Source of the DNA: Bacteroides sp.
GTDB taxonomy: Bacteria; Bacteroidota; Bacteroidia; Bacteroidales; P3
Reading direction: 5' to 3'
Assembly (NCBI GenBank): GCA_023662825.1
Contig: JAMPIH010000001.1
Span: 372,001 to 436,000 of the forward strand
DNA: 64,000 nucleotides
Shown here piece after piece: positions 1 to 8,254 of this stretch (its first letter is position 1; each line of letters begins with the position of its first letter). The position numbers were made by a program, and so were the translations under genes. The notes beneath the pieces are model-generated. The model saw only the letters and a program-made list of their open reading frames with translations, searched no databases and had not been told where the DNA came from.

Positions 1-1013
1 CCCACGCTGAACTTCCCGCCCGTGGCTATCTTCCAAAGCCCTTTCCAATAGCCGCAACCGTAGCAGAAATGCATCAGGAAGAACACGACCGGAAGCAGAA
101 AAAACAACACCGGCTTCTTATGCCCCACAGCCTGCTTGAGGCTCACCAGCAGACTGACAAGGATATACAGCGAAAAACAGGCGGCATACACCTTGGCGGC
201 AAACGGCAGGAACACCGACAGCGGCAAACCGAAAATCAAACCGGCGACAAACAGCACCGGTACGAACTGACGCAGGGTCGCCGGATGTTTTATCTTTTTA
301 TTTACCAATGGCTTAAACAATCCGTACTGGAAATATGTCTTGGCCATCTTCGACAGGCTACCGCGCGCGGTATAGGTGATTTCCAGTTCCGGCAGCAAGA
401 AAATCCTGCCGCCCGCCTGAATGATGCGCGCGTTGAACTCGTCGTCCTGGTTGCGTATCAGGTCTTCGTCGAAAAAACCGATCCGGTCGAACAGATCCCG
501 CCTGAAACATCCGAAAGGCACGGTATCCACCTGCCGTACCGATGCGATACCCGTTTTGTGAAAAGAATTGCCGACCCCGAAACTGTTGGAAGAAGCCACC
601 GCCAAAGCCAGAGCCTTATCCGAACCGTCGGCCGGCACCGTTCTCCACACGCCCCCCACATTGTCGGCATCCATTTCGAACAGACGCTGAACCAGCACGC
701 TGAAATAATCCGAAGGATATACACAATGGGCATCCAGCCGGATAACGACTTCTCCCCTTGCATTTTCGATACCGATGTTCAACGCATGAGGGACATAACA
801 CAACGGATTATCGTACAACGAAATAAACGGATACTCCCGAATATAGGACTCCACCCGTTCTTTCGTTTTGTCGCAACTTCTTCCATCCACAATCAAAACC
901 TCCATACGGTCTTTAGGATAATCTTGACTTACAATGGAATGAACCAATCCATCGATAAACCGCTCCTCGTTATAGACCGGACAGACAACTGATATGAAAG
1001 GCTTGGGGTTCAC
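1..1013 (-). CDS. Family 2 glycosyltransferase, membrane-anchored, 3' end cut by window
   Basis: Reverse-strand translation gives a GT-A fold enzyme that would move a sugar from a nucleotide donor, probably in surface polysaccharide synthesis. Seen: an N-terminal beta strand ISVVCPVYNEERF (about residues 7-19), IVDGRSCD (41-48), a metal-binding DxH motif in RLDAH (92-96), an NQDDEFN acceptor-side motif near 190, then hydrophobic segments from about residue 245, as in membrane-bound GT2 enzymes resembling succinoglycan or exopolysaccharide synthases. The start is taken as GTG at 1013, with AGGA about 10 bases upstream; no in-frame ATG lies nearby. The stop codon is beyond base 1. Donor and acceptor cannot be told from sequence. 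Confidence 0.88.
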   Translation of the reverse strand, partial: MNPKPFISVVCPVYNEERFIDGLVHSIVSQDYPKDRMEVLIVDGRSCDKTKERVESYIREYPFISLYDNPLCYVPHALNIGIENARGEVVIRLDAHCVYPSDYFSVLVQRLFEMDADNVGGVWRTVPADGSDKALALAVASSNSFGVGNSFHKTGIASVRQVDTVPFGCFRRDLFDRIGFFDEDLIRNQDDEFNARIIQAGGRIFLLPELEITYTARGSLSKMAKTYFQYGLFKPLVNKKIKHPATLRQFVPVLFVAGLIFGLPLSVFLPFAAKVYAACFSLYILVSLLVSLKQAVGHKKPVLFFLLPVVFFLMHFCYGCGYWKGLWKIATGGKFSV

Positions 1014-1146
1014 GCTTATAGTTTTCCTGTGCTCTCTTGCCAGAAAATTTTCCGACAAGAGAGCGAAGATAATGAAAGCCGAACAAATATGCCTTGCAAT
1101 GCGTCAAAAACATATCAACACCCTTGCAAAGCCTTACAGAGCCATA

Positions 1147-1176
1147 TTTTGATAATCGGTAATTTTGCTATATTTG
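1147..1176 (+). promoter_or_regulatory. Bacteroidota-type promoter of the histone-like gene
   Basis: TTTTG at 1147-1151 and TATATTTG at 1169-1176, separated by 17 bases, match the TTTG / TAnnTTTG consensus of the Bacteroidota primary sigma factor. Spacing is slightly short. It points at the small basic-protein gene 80 bases downstream. Confidence 0.6.
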
Positions 1177-1256
1177 CGAGCGTGAAAAACGGGGCGGAAG
1201 CCTTGTAAACAGACACGAAACACCAAAATTACTAACCCTTAAAATCCTGCTTGACA

Positions 1257-1433
1257 ATGAACAAATTGATGAGCCAAATCAACGAACAACTCGAAGCTTT
1301 CAAAACCAACGCCGACGCTTACGCCGAAAAGGGAAACAAAGCCGCCGGTGCCCGCGCCCGCAAGGCTTCCTTGGAACTGACCAAACTGTTCAAGGAATTC
1401 CGCAAGGCTTCGATTGAAGAAAGCAAGAACTAA
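1257..1433 (+). CDS. Small histone H1-like (Hc1 family) DNA-binding protein
   Basis: A 58-residue basic protein made of lysine- and alanine-rich helix, with the block EKGNKAAGARARKASLEL followed by TKLFKEFRKASIEE. This is the layout of the short Hc1/histone-H1-like proteins found widely in Bacteroidota, which are thought to bind DNA non-specifically through their basic helix. ATG at 1257 is preferred over the TTG two codons upstream because MNKLMSQINEQLEAF aligns with the usual family start. It has its own promoter and ends at a perfect palindromic terminator shared with frr. A role in nucleoid packing is family knowledge, not shown here. Confidence 0.85.
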   Translation: MNKLMSQINEQLEAFKTNADAYAEKGNKAAGARARKASLELTKLFKEFRKASIEESKN

Positions 1434-1446
1434 TCTTTACTTTCAT

Positions 1447-1488
1447 AGACAAAAAAAGGGAGTTCATATGAACTCCCTTTTTTTGTCT
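1447..1488. terminator. Perfect 42-bp palindrome, bidirectional terminator
   Basis: AGACAAAAAAAGGGAGTTCAT is followed directly by its exact reverse complement (21 bp per arm, no spacer). The A-tract on one side and T-tract on the other give a GGGAGTTC stem followed by a U run in both directions. It lies between the convergent histone-like and frr genes. Confidence 0.9.
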
Positions 1489-1498
1489 AAAACGACTT

Positions 1499-2065
1499 TT
1501 AAACAGTCATAATATCCTTTTCCTTTTCGGCAAGAATCGCATCAACTTTTGCCACAAACTTGTCGGTCTGGTCCTGGATGTCCTTTTCGGCCTGTTTGGC
1601 GGCGTCTTCGGGCAGCACCTTGTCTTTGGAAAGTTTCTTGATTTCCTCGTTGGCGTCGCGGCGGGTGTTGCGGATCACCACCTTGGCGTTCTCGCCTTCA
1701 GCGCGGCACTTCTTCATCATGTCCTTGCGGCGTTCCTCGCTGAGGGGCGGAATGGCGATGCGCACCACCTCACCGTTGTTCTGCGGCGTAAAGCCGAGGT
1801 TGGCGGCCATGATGGCCTTCTCGATAACGGGAAGCATGTTCTTTTCCCAGGGCTGCACCACAATCTGGCGCGCGTCGGGGGTGTTGATGGCGGCCACCTG
1901 CGAAAGCGGGGTCATGTTGCCGTAGTATTCCACCTTTACGCCGTCCAGCATCTGGGGGCTGGCCTTACCGGCGCGGATACGCGACAATTCTTTTTCCAAA
2001 TGCGCCAGGGCGGCTTCTATTTGGGTCTTCTGCTTGCTCATGCAAGCCTTTACTTCTTCGGTCAT
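1499..2065 (-). CDS. frr: Ribosome recycling factor
   Basis: This 188-residue protein has the expected length and fold of RRF, which together with EF-G splits the post-termination ribosome. Visible family blocks are RIRAGKASP (29-37), the VEYYGNMTPLSQVAAI hinge region and the C-terminal helix ending in AEKEKDIMTV. The ATG at 2065 follows pyrH by 27 bases on the same strand, so the two genes probably share a transcript, as is common in bacteria. Transcription ends at the 42-bp palindrome beyond the stop. Confidence 0.97.
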   Translation of the reverse strand: MTEEVKACMSKQKTQIEAALAHLEKELSRIRAGKASPQMLDGVKVEYYGNMTPLSQVAAINTPDARQIVVQPWEKNMLPVIEKAIMAANLGFTPQNNGEVVRIAIPPLSEERRKDMMKKCRAEGENAKVVIRNTRRDANEEIKKLSKDKVLPEDAAKQAEKDIQDQTDKFVAKVDAILAEKEKDIMTV

Positions 2066-2092
2066 GATGTATGGTGTTTTATTATTTGCTGA

Positions 2093-2803
2093 TTAGCGGC
2101 AATGAACCAGGGTGCCTATCTCCTCGCCCTTCACCACCTTGGCTAGGTTCCCCACGGTATCCATGTCGAACACGTAGATGGGAACGTTGTTTTCCTCGCA
2201 AAGCGTGAAGGCCGTGAGGTCCATGATCTTTAGCTTCTTTTCGTAGGCTTCGGCGAAGGTGAGCGTCTTGTATTTCACGGCCGTACTGTCTTTTTCGGGG
2301 TCGGCGGTATAGACGCCATCGACCCGCGTGCCCTTGAGCAATACATCGGCGCGTATCTCGACCGCCCGCAGCGCGGCGCCCGAATCGGTGGTGAAGAAGG
2401 GGTTGCCCGTACCGGCAGCCATGATCACCGTGTAGCCGCGTTCCAGATAGTCGACGGCACGGCGGCTGCTCATCTTTTCGCACACCGGGTCGATGGCGAG
2501 CCCCGACAGAAGGACGGCTTTCACGCCCTCTTTCTCCAAGGCCGACTGCAAGGCCATCGAGTTGATCACGGTAGCCATCATGCCCATGTAATCGCCCTGT
2601 ATGCGGTCCATTCCCTTGGCCGCTCCCTGCAGTCCTCGGAAGATATTGCCCCCGCCGATCACGATGCCCACCTGACAGCCTTCCTTCACTACAGAGGCAA
2701 TCTGGGCGGCATATTCGGCCAGACGTTGCGGGTCGATGCCGTAAGCCTGGGAACCCATCAGCGATTCGCCGCTGAGTTTCAACAAAACGCGCTTGTATTT
2801 CAT
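2093..2803 (-). CDS. pyrH: UMP kinase
   Basis: PyrH phosphorylates UMP to UDP with ATP and is a hexameric amino-acid-kinase-fold enzyme. Seen in 236 residues: KLSGES (9-14), GGGNIFRG (50-57), the UMP-binding GDYMGMMAT stretch (70-78), [10 protein letters not shown] (131-140) and the ATP-side [13 protein letters not shown] (157-169). The start at ATG 2803 places [13 protein letters not shown] at the N-terminus. A longer open frame upstream runs into a terminator hairpin and is not coding. It precedes frr. Confidence 0.97.
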   Translation of the reverse strand: MKYKRVLLKLSGESLMGSQAYGIDPQRLAEYAAQIASVVKEGCQVGIVIGGGNIFRGLQGAAKGMDRIQGDYMGMMATVINSMALQSALEKEGVKAVLLSGLAIDPVCEKMSSRRAVDYLERGYTVIMAAGTGNPFFTTDSGAALRAVEIRADVLLKGTRVDGVYTADPEKDSTAVKYKTLTFAEAYEKKLKIMDLTAFTLCEENNVPIYVFDMDTVGNLAKVVKGEEIGTLVHCR

Positions 2804-2837
2804 AGAGTGTTTCCTTGTCAAAGCGGGTAAAGTTACA

Positions 2838-2876
2838 AAAAATAAAAAAGCGGAGCCGCCTGCACGACCCCGCTTT
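2838..2876 (-). terminator. Terminator of the YitT-family gene
   Basis: On the minus strand AAAGCGG and CCGCTTT form a stem around a 16-base GC-rich loop and run into TTTTTTATTTTTTG. It separates the YitT-family gene from pyrH. Confidence 0.7.
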
Positions 2877-2897
2877 CCGTAAAACATGTGAAACGCC

Positions 2898-3656
2898 CTA
2901 CGCGGCCACCTCTTTTTTCTTCTTCTTGAAGTCGAGGGCCATCATCCAGTTGATGATCTTGCCTTCGATAACGATCAGCATGATGGAGTAGATGGGCAGG
3001 CGCAGTTCGCCGAAGGCCACCAGGGTGGAAAGGGTGATGAGGGTATCGACGATAATGACCAGCGTTCCCAAGGGAATACGGGTGTATTTGTTGATGATCA
3101 TCGAAATGATGTCGCTGCCGCCGGAAGTGGCGCCCGACCTGAATATCATGCCGATGGCGACCCCGTAGATAAGCCCCGCCACCAGAGTGTTCAGGAAATA
3201 GTCGGGAACGAAGGTAATGCCCTTGTCGCCCAGCTGCACCAGCATGTTCTGCATGTAGTCGGGCACGGAAGCCATGTCGAAATCGGCGCTCAGGATGCCG
3301 TTGTGGATAAGCGGCGCGTAACCCCAGGTGTTCTCGATAACCCAGACCGCCCCCAGGATGACGAAGGTGGAAACGATGGTCTTGACGCCGAAACGGGGGC
3401 CGAGGATCCACGTTCCTATCAACAGCAGGGGAATGTCCATACAGGCGGCGTAATAGCTGATTTTCCACGGGAAAACGGTGTTCAGCACATTCGAAAGTCC
3501 GTAGGTGCCGCCGGGCGCCAGCTTGTAGGGGTTGGCGAACATTACGTCGCCGATGGCAAAGAGGATACTTCCGCCGATTACGAGCAGATAGGCGATGAGT
3601 TCCTGCTTGCTGAACCAGGAGTTTTTCTTGGAAGACAGAGTCTGTTCGGTAGTCAT
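2898..3656 (-). CDS. YitT-family multi-pass membrane protein
   Basis: The 252-residue protein has five to six hydrophobic helices and the family signatures [16 protein letters not shown] near the N-terminus and [19 protein letters not shown] in the middle, which identify the YitT/DUF161 family. Members are inner-membrane proteins of unknown substrate. Most full-length members carry a cytosolic DUF2179 domain after the last helix; here the protein stops soon after it ([11 protein letters not shown]), so that domain is absent. The gene stands between terminators, apart from the surrounding translation genes. The transported substrate, if any, is unknown. Confidence 0.87.
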   Translation of the reverse strand: MTTEQTLSSKKNSWFSKQELIAYLLVIGGSILFAIGDVMFANPYKLAPGGTYGLSNVLNTVFPWKISYYAACMDIPLLLIGTWILGPRFGVKTIVSTFVILGAVWVIENTWGYAPLIHNGILSADFDMASVPDYMQNMLVQLGDKGITFVPDYFLNTLVAGLIYGVAIGMIFRSGATSGGSDIISMIINKYTRIPLGTLVIIVDTLITLSTLVAFGELRLPIYSIMLIVIEGKIINWMMALDFKKKKKEVAA

Positions 3657-3672
3657 GATGTTGGTTTTTCGG

Positions 3673-3713
3673 TATTCAAAAAAAAGGGGGCTGCCTCAAA
3701 AAGCGACAGCCCC
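3673..3713 (-). terminator. Terminator of tsf
   Basis: On the minus strand GGGGCTG and CAGCCCC pair around a 13-base loop and are followed by CTTTTTTTTG, a classic intrinsic terminator 20 bases beyond the tsf stop. Confidence 0.88.
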
Positions 3714-3733
3714 GTCATCGGCTTGTGTAAGGA

Positions 3734-4729
3734 TTAGGCACCCATCTGGAGGCGGCGGAAGGCCACTACGGCGGCGTCTCCGTTCTGCTTGACGTAGTCG
3801 CCCACGCTCAGCTTGCTGTCCATAATGTATTCCTGGTGCATCAGGGTGTTTTCCTTGTAGAACTTCTCGATGCGGCCCTTCACGATGTTTTCCAGCATGG
3901 CTTCGGGAATGTTGCCGGCTTTCTCGGCCGACACGGTGGCGATGATCTCGCGCGCCTGCTGCGCCTGTTCGGGCGTAAGCCATCCCTTGGAGGTGTTGGA
4001 CTCGATGTGTTCTTCGGAATCCACGTGGGCGGGATTGATGCCGGCTTTCGAGAGCGCGTTGTCAACCGCCTTCTGAATCTGTTCCTGTTTGGTCTTTTCG
4101 CGGGCCACCGACTTTTCGGTCTCGATGGTGGCGGCGGGTACGGAATCCTTGTCGAGGGCCACGGGATTCATGGCGGCAACCTGCATGGCCACGTTATGAC
4201 CCACTTCTTCCTTGGCCGAGGCCTTGTCGAAGCCTACCAAAGTGGACAGTTTGTTGCCGTTGTGGTTGTAGGCGCAGACCATGCCCGCCTCGATGAACTC
4301 GTAGCCGGGAATCTCCATCTTTTCGCCAATCTTGCCCACCAGGTCGGTGATGTGGTCGGCCACGGTGCGGCCATCCACGTCGAGGGCCTTCACTTCGTCG
4401 GCGGTCTTCACTTTCTTGGCCAGGGCCAGTTCGGCCATCTTGCGCACCAAGCCCGTAAATTCGTCGTTCTTGGCCACGAAGTCGGTCTCGCAACTGAGGC
4501 TTACGATGCAGCCGAACGTCTTGTCGGCGTTCACCTGAGCCCAGACCATACCTTCCTTGGCTTCCTTGTCGGCACGGTTGGCGGCCACTTTCTGGCCTTT
4601 TTTGCGCAAGAATTCAACGGCCTTGTCGAAATCGCCGTCGCATTCGGTAAGGGCCTTCTTGCAGTCCATCATGCCGGCGCCGGTCATCTGACGGAGTTTA
4701 TTTACTTCGGAGGCAGTTATATTTCCCAT
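3734..4729 (-). CDS. tsf: Translation elongation factor Ts
   Basis: EF-Ts exchanges GDP for GTP on EF-Tu. The 331-residue protein starts with the UBA-like domain (ASEVNKLRQMTGAGMMDCKKAL) and has the invariant TDFVAKN motif at 82-88 that inserts near the EF-Tu nucleotide site. It is longer than the E. coli factor (about 280 residues), in keeping with Bacteroidota orthologues. The gene follows rpsB, its usual partner, but a strong hairpin terminator lies between them, so tsf may depend on readthrough or on a promoter in the short gap. Confidence 0.97.
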   Translation of the reverse strand: MGNITASEVNKLRQMTGAGMMDCKKALTECDGDFDKAVEFLRKKGQKVAANRADKEAKEGMVWAQVNADKTFGCIVSLSCETDFVAKNDEFTGLVRKMAELALAKKVKTADEVKALDVDGRTVADHITDLVGKIGEKMEIPGYEFIEAGMVCAYNHNGNKLSTLVGFDKASAKEEVGHNVAMQVAAMNPVALDKDSVPAATIETEKSVAREKTKQEQIQKAVDNALSKAGINPAHVDSEEHIESNTSKGWLTPEQAQQAREIIATVSAEKAGNIPEAMLENIVKGRIEKFYKENTLMHQEYIMDSKLSVGDYVKQNGDAAVVAFRRLQMGA

Positions 4730-4754
4730 TTCTCTTGATGTTTTAGGTTATTGA

Positions 4755-4793
4755 ATAAAAAAAGGCTCGCCCGAATTGCTTTCGGCGAGCCTT
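4755..4793 (-). terminator. Terminator of rpsB
   Basis: AAGGCTCGCC (4762-4771) pairs with GGCGAGCCTT (4784-4793). Read on the minus strand the 10-bp stem is followed by TTTTTTTATTC. It lies between rpsB and tsf. Confidence 0.9.
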
Positions 4794-4809
4794 GTATGTC
4801 GTTTCCTGA

Positions 4810-5706
4810 TTATTTCTTGGAAACCTTCTTGGCTCCGCCTACCGGCGTGGTCTTGCGCGGGCGGCGTTCACGCTGGCCTTCGCCGCTTTCGGCGGCACCG
4901 GCGCGCTTGCGTTTCTTTTCGCTTCCGCCTTCGTTTTCGTCTTCATCCATGCCTTCTACGGAAAGTCTTTCCTCTCCGTCGGCGGCCTCGTCTTCGTCTT
5001 TCTGCTGGTCTTTGTCGAGCTTGCGTTCGGTAAGGCCTTCCTCGATGGCGTTCACCATCTGTTCAACGATAATCGCGATGGATTTGGAGGCGTCATCGTT
5101 GGCGGGAATGATGAAATCCACCAGGTCGGGGTTCACATTGGTGTCCACCATCGCGAAAACGGGGATGTTCAGGCGGCGGGCTTCAGCCACGGCAATGTGT
5201 TCCTTGTTGATGTCAACCACGAAAATGGCCGAGGGAAGACGGCTCAGGTCGGCGATGGAGCCGAGGTTCTTTTCGAGTTTTTCCTTTTCGCGGCGGATCT
5301 GCAGGCGTTCGCGTTTGGAAATGGCCTCGAACTGTTTGTCGTTCATCAGACGTTCGATGTTGGCCATTTTCTTGACAGCCTTGCGGATGGTGGCGAAGTT
5401 GGTGAGCATACCGCCCGGCCAGCGTTCGGTAACGTAAGGCATGTTTACGCGCTGTACCTGTTCGGAAACGATGGCGCGCGCCTGCTTCTTGGTGGCCACG
5501 AACAGAATCTTGCGGCCCGACTTGGCGATCTGCTTAATCGCGGCGCAGGCTTCATCCAACTTGGCTTCTGTTTTCTGGAGGTCGATGATGTGGATCCCGT
5601 TCTTTTCGGCAAAGATATAGGGAGCCATCTTGGGATTCCACTTTCTTCTGAGGTGGCCGAAGTGCACACCTGCATCGAGCAATTGCTCAAAGGATACTTT
5701 AGACAT
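4810..5706 (-). CDS. rpsB: 30S ribosomal protein S2 with long charged C-terminal tail
   Basis: Residues 1-225 are a standard S2: FGHLRRKWNPKMAPYIF near the start, LFVATKKQA, ERWPGGMLTNF and the FVVDINKEHIAVAEARRLNIP block. S2 joins the small subunit late and touches the S1/mRNA platform. Residues about 230-298 form an added low-complexity tail, first acidic (DEDEAADGEE, DEDENEGG) and then basic (KKRKRAG, RERRPRKTT). Bacteroidota S2 proteins often carry a shorter charged tail; this one is long. It is encoded downstream of rplM-rpsI with a 148-base leader between. Confidence 0.97.
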   Translation of the reverse strand: MSKVSFEQLLDAGVHFGHLRRKWNPKMAPYIFAEKNGIHIIDLQKTEAKLDEACAAIKQIAKSGRKILFVATKKQARAIVSEQVQRVNMPYVTERWPGGMLTNFATIRKAVKKMANIERLMNDKQFEAISKRERLQIRREKEKLEKNLGSIADLSRLPSAIFVVDINKEHIAVAEARRLNIPVFAMVDTNVNPDLVDFIIPANDDASKSIAIIVEQMVNAIEEGLTERKLDKDQQKDEDEAADGEERLSVEGMDEDENEGGSEKKRKRAGAAESGEGQRERRPRKTTPVGGAKKVSKK

Positions 5707-5854
5707 TTTATTGTGTTTTGTTTACTTTCACTATATCAACCCTCCGGTAGCCTGACGGATCCGAAAGGTTTGGATGCTAAACGGGAACCAAGACCCTAAA
5801 ACGCAAAAGCGACCGGAGAGAATCGCGTACAATCCTCTCCGATGCCTGCATATA
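5707..5854 (-). ncRNA. Possible structured leader upstream of rpsB
   Basis: The 148-base gap between rpsI and rpsB can form on the minus strand a CGGAGAG / CTCTCCG stem (5814-5820 with 5835-5841). Nearer rpsB, CCTTTCGG can pair with CCGGAGGG, using two G-U pairs, around a 13-base loop. Such a gap is unusual inside a ribosomal-protein cluster, so an autoregulatory S2 leader is a fair guess, but it could also hold an attenuator or a promoter. No known leader family was recognised. Confidence 0.3.
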
Positions 5855-6241
5855 CTAACGCTTGCTGAACTGGAAGCGTTTACGTGCTTTGGGCTGACCC
5901 GGTTTCTTCCTTTCAACCATACGCGGGTCACGGGTCATAAGACCCTTGGCCTTGAGGGCGGGTCTGTGCTCGGGGTCAATCTCGCACAGGGCGCGGGCGA
6001 TACCCAAACGGAGCGCTTCGGCCTGGCCCCTTACGCCGCCGCCGTCCAGGTTGGCCTTGACGTCGAACTGGTTGAGGGTTCCGGTTACCTCAAAAGCCTG
6101 GTTCACCACATATTGCAAAATGGTGGTGGGGAAATAGGCTTTGTAATCTTTTCCGTTTACCACGATGTTTCCGCTGCCGGCGGTAAGATATACACGGGCA
6201 ACGGCGGTCTTTCTTCTACCTGTCTTATTGGTAACTTCCAT
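5855..6241 (-). CDS. rpsI: 30S ribosomal protein S9
   Basis: The 128-residue protein has the S9 signatures [13 protein letters not shown] at the start, [19 protein letters not shown] in the middle and the basic C-terminal tail [11 protein letters not shown], whose last Lys-Arg reaches the P-site tRNA anticodon loop in other bacteria. It starts 5 bases after the rplM stop, the usual L13-S9 operon pair. Confidence 0.98.
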   Translation of the reverse strand: MEVTNKTGRRKTAVARVYLTAGSGNIVVNGKDYKAYFPTTILQYVVNQAFEVTGTLNQFDVKANLDGGGVRGQAEALRLGIARALCEIDPEHRPALKAKGLMTRDPRMVERKKPGQPKARKRFQFSKR

Positions 6242-6246
6242 GGCTA

Positions 6247-6702
6247 TTACTTGAGGTCTTTAACGTTAATCACAGTAGGATTCTGGGCTTGGTGGGGATG
6301 TTCGGCACCGGCGTAAACGTGCAGGTTGCGGAACAGCTGGCTGCCCAGAATGGTCTTGGGCAACATTCCCTTTACGGCGTGTTCGATAACGAAATTGGGC
6401 TTACGTTTGAGCATTTGCGCCGGGGTGGCGAAACGCTGGCCGCCGGGGTAACCGGTATGGCGGGTGTAAACCTTTTCGTTGAGCTTCTTGCCGGTAAAAC
6501 GGACTTTGTCGGCGTTGATCACGACAACGTTATCCCCGCAATCGGCATGGGGGGTGAAGTTGGTCTTATACTTGCCGCGCAACAAAGAGGCGATTTCAGA
6601 GGCAAGACGACCGAGCGTCTGGTTTTCGGCATCAACCAAAACCCATTTCTTGTTGGCCGTAGCCCTGTTGGCCGAAATGGTTCTGTAAGTCAAGGTGTTC
6701 AT
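6247..6702 (-). CDS. rplM: 50S ribosomal protein L13
   Basis: This 151-residue L13 contains [21 protein letters not shown], the [10 protein letters not shown] loop and the conserved [10 protein letters not shown] stretch. ATG at 6702 gives MNTLTYRT, matching the Bacteroidota family start; the upstream extension of the open frame has no homology and overlaps the promoter. It is the first gene of the rplM-rpsI operon. Confidence 0.98.
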   Translation of the reverse strand: MNTLTYRTISANRATANKKWVLVDAENQTLGRLASEIASLLRGKYKTNFTPHADCGDNVVVINADKVRFTGKKLNEKVYTRHTGYPGGQRFATPAQMLKRKPNFVIEHAVKGMLPKTILGSQLFRNLHVYAGAEHPHQAQNPTVINVKDLK

Positions 6703-6754
6703 TTTCAAACAATTTTCATCATAATCCAATCGCACACAAGGCGCAAAGGGAGCG

Positions 6755-6785
6755 CAAAGATAAAGCAAGTTTTACTTTTAAACAA
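6755..6785 (-). promoter_or_regulatory. Promoter of rplM-rpsI
   Basis: On the minus strand TTG (6785-6783), 20 bases, then TATCTTTG (6762-6755) match the Bacteroidota sigma consensus. The leader to the rplM ATG is about 50 bases. Confidence 0.75.
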
Positions 6786-6830
6786 CCATTTGTTCAAAAT
6801 TTTCTTCACGAGTTTTTAACACACGGAGAC

Positions 6831-6899
6831 CGAAAACAGCCAACTACCATAATGAAAAACGGCCAACTACCATAATGAAAAACGGCCAACCACCATAAT
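6831..6899. repeat. Three direct tandem 23-bp repeats upstream of the ATPase gene
   Basis: Three consecutive 23-base units (6831-6853, 6854-6876, 6877-6899) share a GAAAAACGGCC core followed by AACTACCATAAT. Unit 1 differs at two positions and unit 3 at one. They abut with no spacers and end 15 bases before the -33 box of the AAA/DUF4143 gene promoter, so they resemble a set of direct-repeat operators. Confidence 0.9.
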
Positions 6900-6914
6900 A
6901 GGAATTATTTTTTA

Positions 6915-6945
6915 TTTGCAAATTAATGATTTATGATTACTTTTG
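6915..6945 (+). promoter_or_regulatory. Promoter of the AAA/DUF4143 ATPase gene
   Basis: TTTG at 6915-6918, 19 bases, then TACTTTTG at 6938-6945, an exact match to TTTG-N19-TAnnTTTG. The leader is about 20 bases, and the 23-bp repeats lie directly upstream. Confidence 0.8.
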
Positions 6946-6969
6946 TTTTGTTGAAAATTTAGAGAGAAA

Positions 6970-8253
6970 ATGGAGCGAGAATACATCCCCAGGGTGGCCG
7001 ACCAAACCCTGGAAGACAAACTGGACGCCTTGGGCGCCGTTCTGATTGAAGGCCCCAAGTATTGCGGAAAAACCATGCTGGCCTGTCAACATGCCAAGAG
7101 CACCCTCTTTATGGCAGACCCCGAAACCCGCACCCAAAACCTGCTTCTGGCGCAAAACAATATATCCCGGCTCTTGCAGGGGGACACGCCCCGCCTGATC
7201 GACGAATGGCAGCTCGCGCCCGAATTCTGGGACGCCGTGCGCGGGGAAGTGGATAAGCGGGGGGAAGACGGACAGTTTATCCTTACCGGCTCCGCCGTAC
7301 CCGCCGACACCAAGAACATTTTCCATTCCGGAGCCGGACGTATGGCGTGGCTGCGGCTCCATACAATGAGCCTTTGGGAGTCGGGCGACTCGTCGGGCGA
7401 TGTAAGCCTGAAGGATTTGTTCGGAGAAAATAAAAAGATAGACGGAGCGGGTAAAATCGAAGATATAGACCGGCTGGCCTTTATCGCCTGCCGGGGCGGC
7501 TGGCCCAAATCCATCCTGAAAGACAAACGCAAGTCGGCCTTGGTGCAGGCCGAAGAATATTTTGAATCCGTGGTGCAGAGCGACATCTCGCGCGCCGACA
7601 ACGTGGAACGCAACCCCGAACTGGCACGCCGCCTGATGCGCTCCTTTGCCCGCAACCAAGGCTACCAAACGCCTGTCTCCTCCTTTTTGGCGGACGTGAA
7701 CACCCACACCGGCTCACAGACGAGCGAACAGACCGTGGCTTCCTACCTCAACGCCCTTAAAAAGATATTCGTGATAGAGGATGTGGCGGCCTGGAATCCC
7801 AACCTGCGCAGCCGAACGGCCATCCGCACCTCCGACACCCGTTATTTTACCGACCCCTCCATCGCCACGGCCGCCCTCGGCCTGGGACCCGAAGATCTGG
7901 TGAACGACCTGGCCACGTTCGGCCTGATATTGGAAACACTCTGCATACGCGACCTGCGGGTATATTCCGAACCCATCCGCGGCACCGTTTACCATTACCG
8001 CGACAAGAACGGTCTGGAATGCGACGCCGTGGTTCACCTTAAAAACGGATCCTATGGTCTGGTGGAAATAAAATTGGGCGGAAAAATGCTGATAGAAGAA
8101 GGTGCGCAAAGCCTTAAACGCCTGGCCGACAAGATAGACACGTCCAAGATGAAAGCACCCTCTTTCCTGATGGTGCTTACCGGGCTGGGGCAATACGCCT
8201 ATCAACGCCCAGACGGAATCTGCGTGGTTCCGGCAGGCTGCCTGAAGCCTTGA
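6970..8253 (+). CDS. AAA-family ATPase with DUF4143 and nuclease-like C-terminus
   Basis: The 427-residue protein starts with an AAA domain: Walker A GPKYCGKT (28-35), Walker B LIDEWQ (76-81) and sensor ILTGS (104-108). The DUF4143 region follows (about 200-380), ending in an ECD...VEIK arrangement (D352, E366, K368) like a PD-(D/E)xK active site. Such ATPases are abundant in host-associated Bacteroidota and are treated as accessory genes, possibly linked to defence or element maintenance; their biochemical role is unknown. It is alone on the plus strand between two minus-strand blocks, with its own promoter and repeats, and its stop lies one base from the stop of the convergent glycosyltransferase gene. 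Confidence 0.88.
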   Translation: MEREYIPRVADQTLEDKLDALGAVLIEGPKYCGKTMLACQHAKSTLFMADPETRTQNLLLAQNNISRLLQGDTPRLIDEWQLAPEFWDAVRGEVDKRGEDGQFILTGSAVPADTKNIFHSGAGRMAWLRLHTMSLWESGDSSGDVSLKDLFGENKKIDGAGKIEDIDRLAFIACRGGWPKSILKDKRKSALVQAEEYFESVVQSDISRADNVERNPELARRLMRSFARNQGYQTPVSSFLADVNTHTGSQTSEQTVASYLNALKKIFVIEDVAAWNPNLRSRTAIRTSDTRYFTDPSIATAALGLGPEDLVNDLATFGLILETLCIRDLRVYSEPIRGTVYHYRDKNGLECDAVVHLKNGSYGLVEIKLGGKMLIEEGAQSLKRLADKIDTSKMKAPSFLMVLTGLGQYAYQRPDGICVVPAGCLKP

Positions 8254-8254
8254 T

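Noticed and set aside
69-992. Long plus-strand open frame opposite the first glycosyltransferase gene
   Set aside because: The minus strand gives a clear GT2 protein with motifs; the plus-strand translation has no family pattern and is a composition shadow.
2804-2887. Longer N-terminus of PyrH
   Set aside because: The added 28 residues have no homology and include the terminator of the upstream gene.
6831-6899. CRISPR array
   Set aside because: Only three 23-bp units that touch each other, no spacers and no cas genes.
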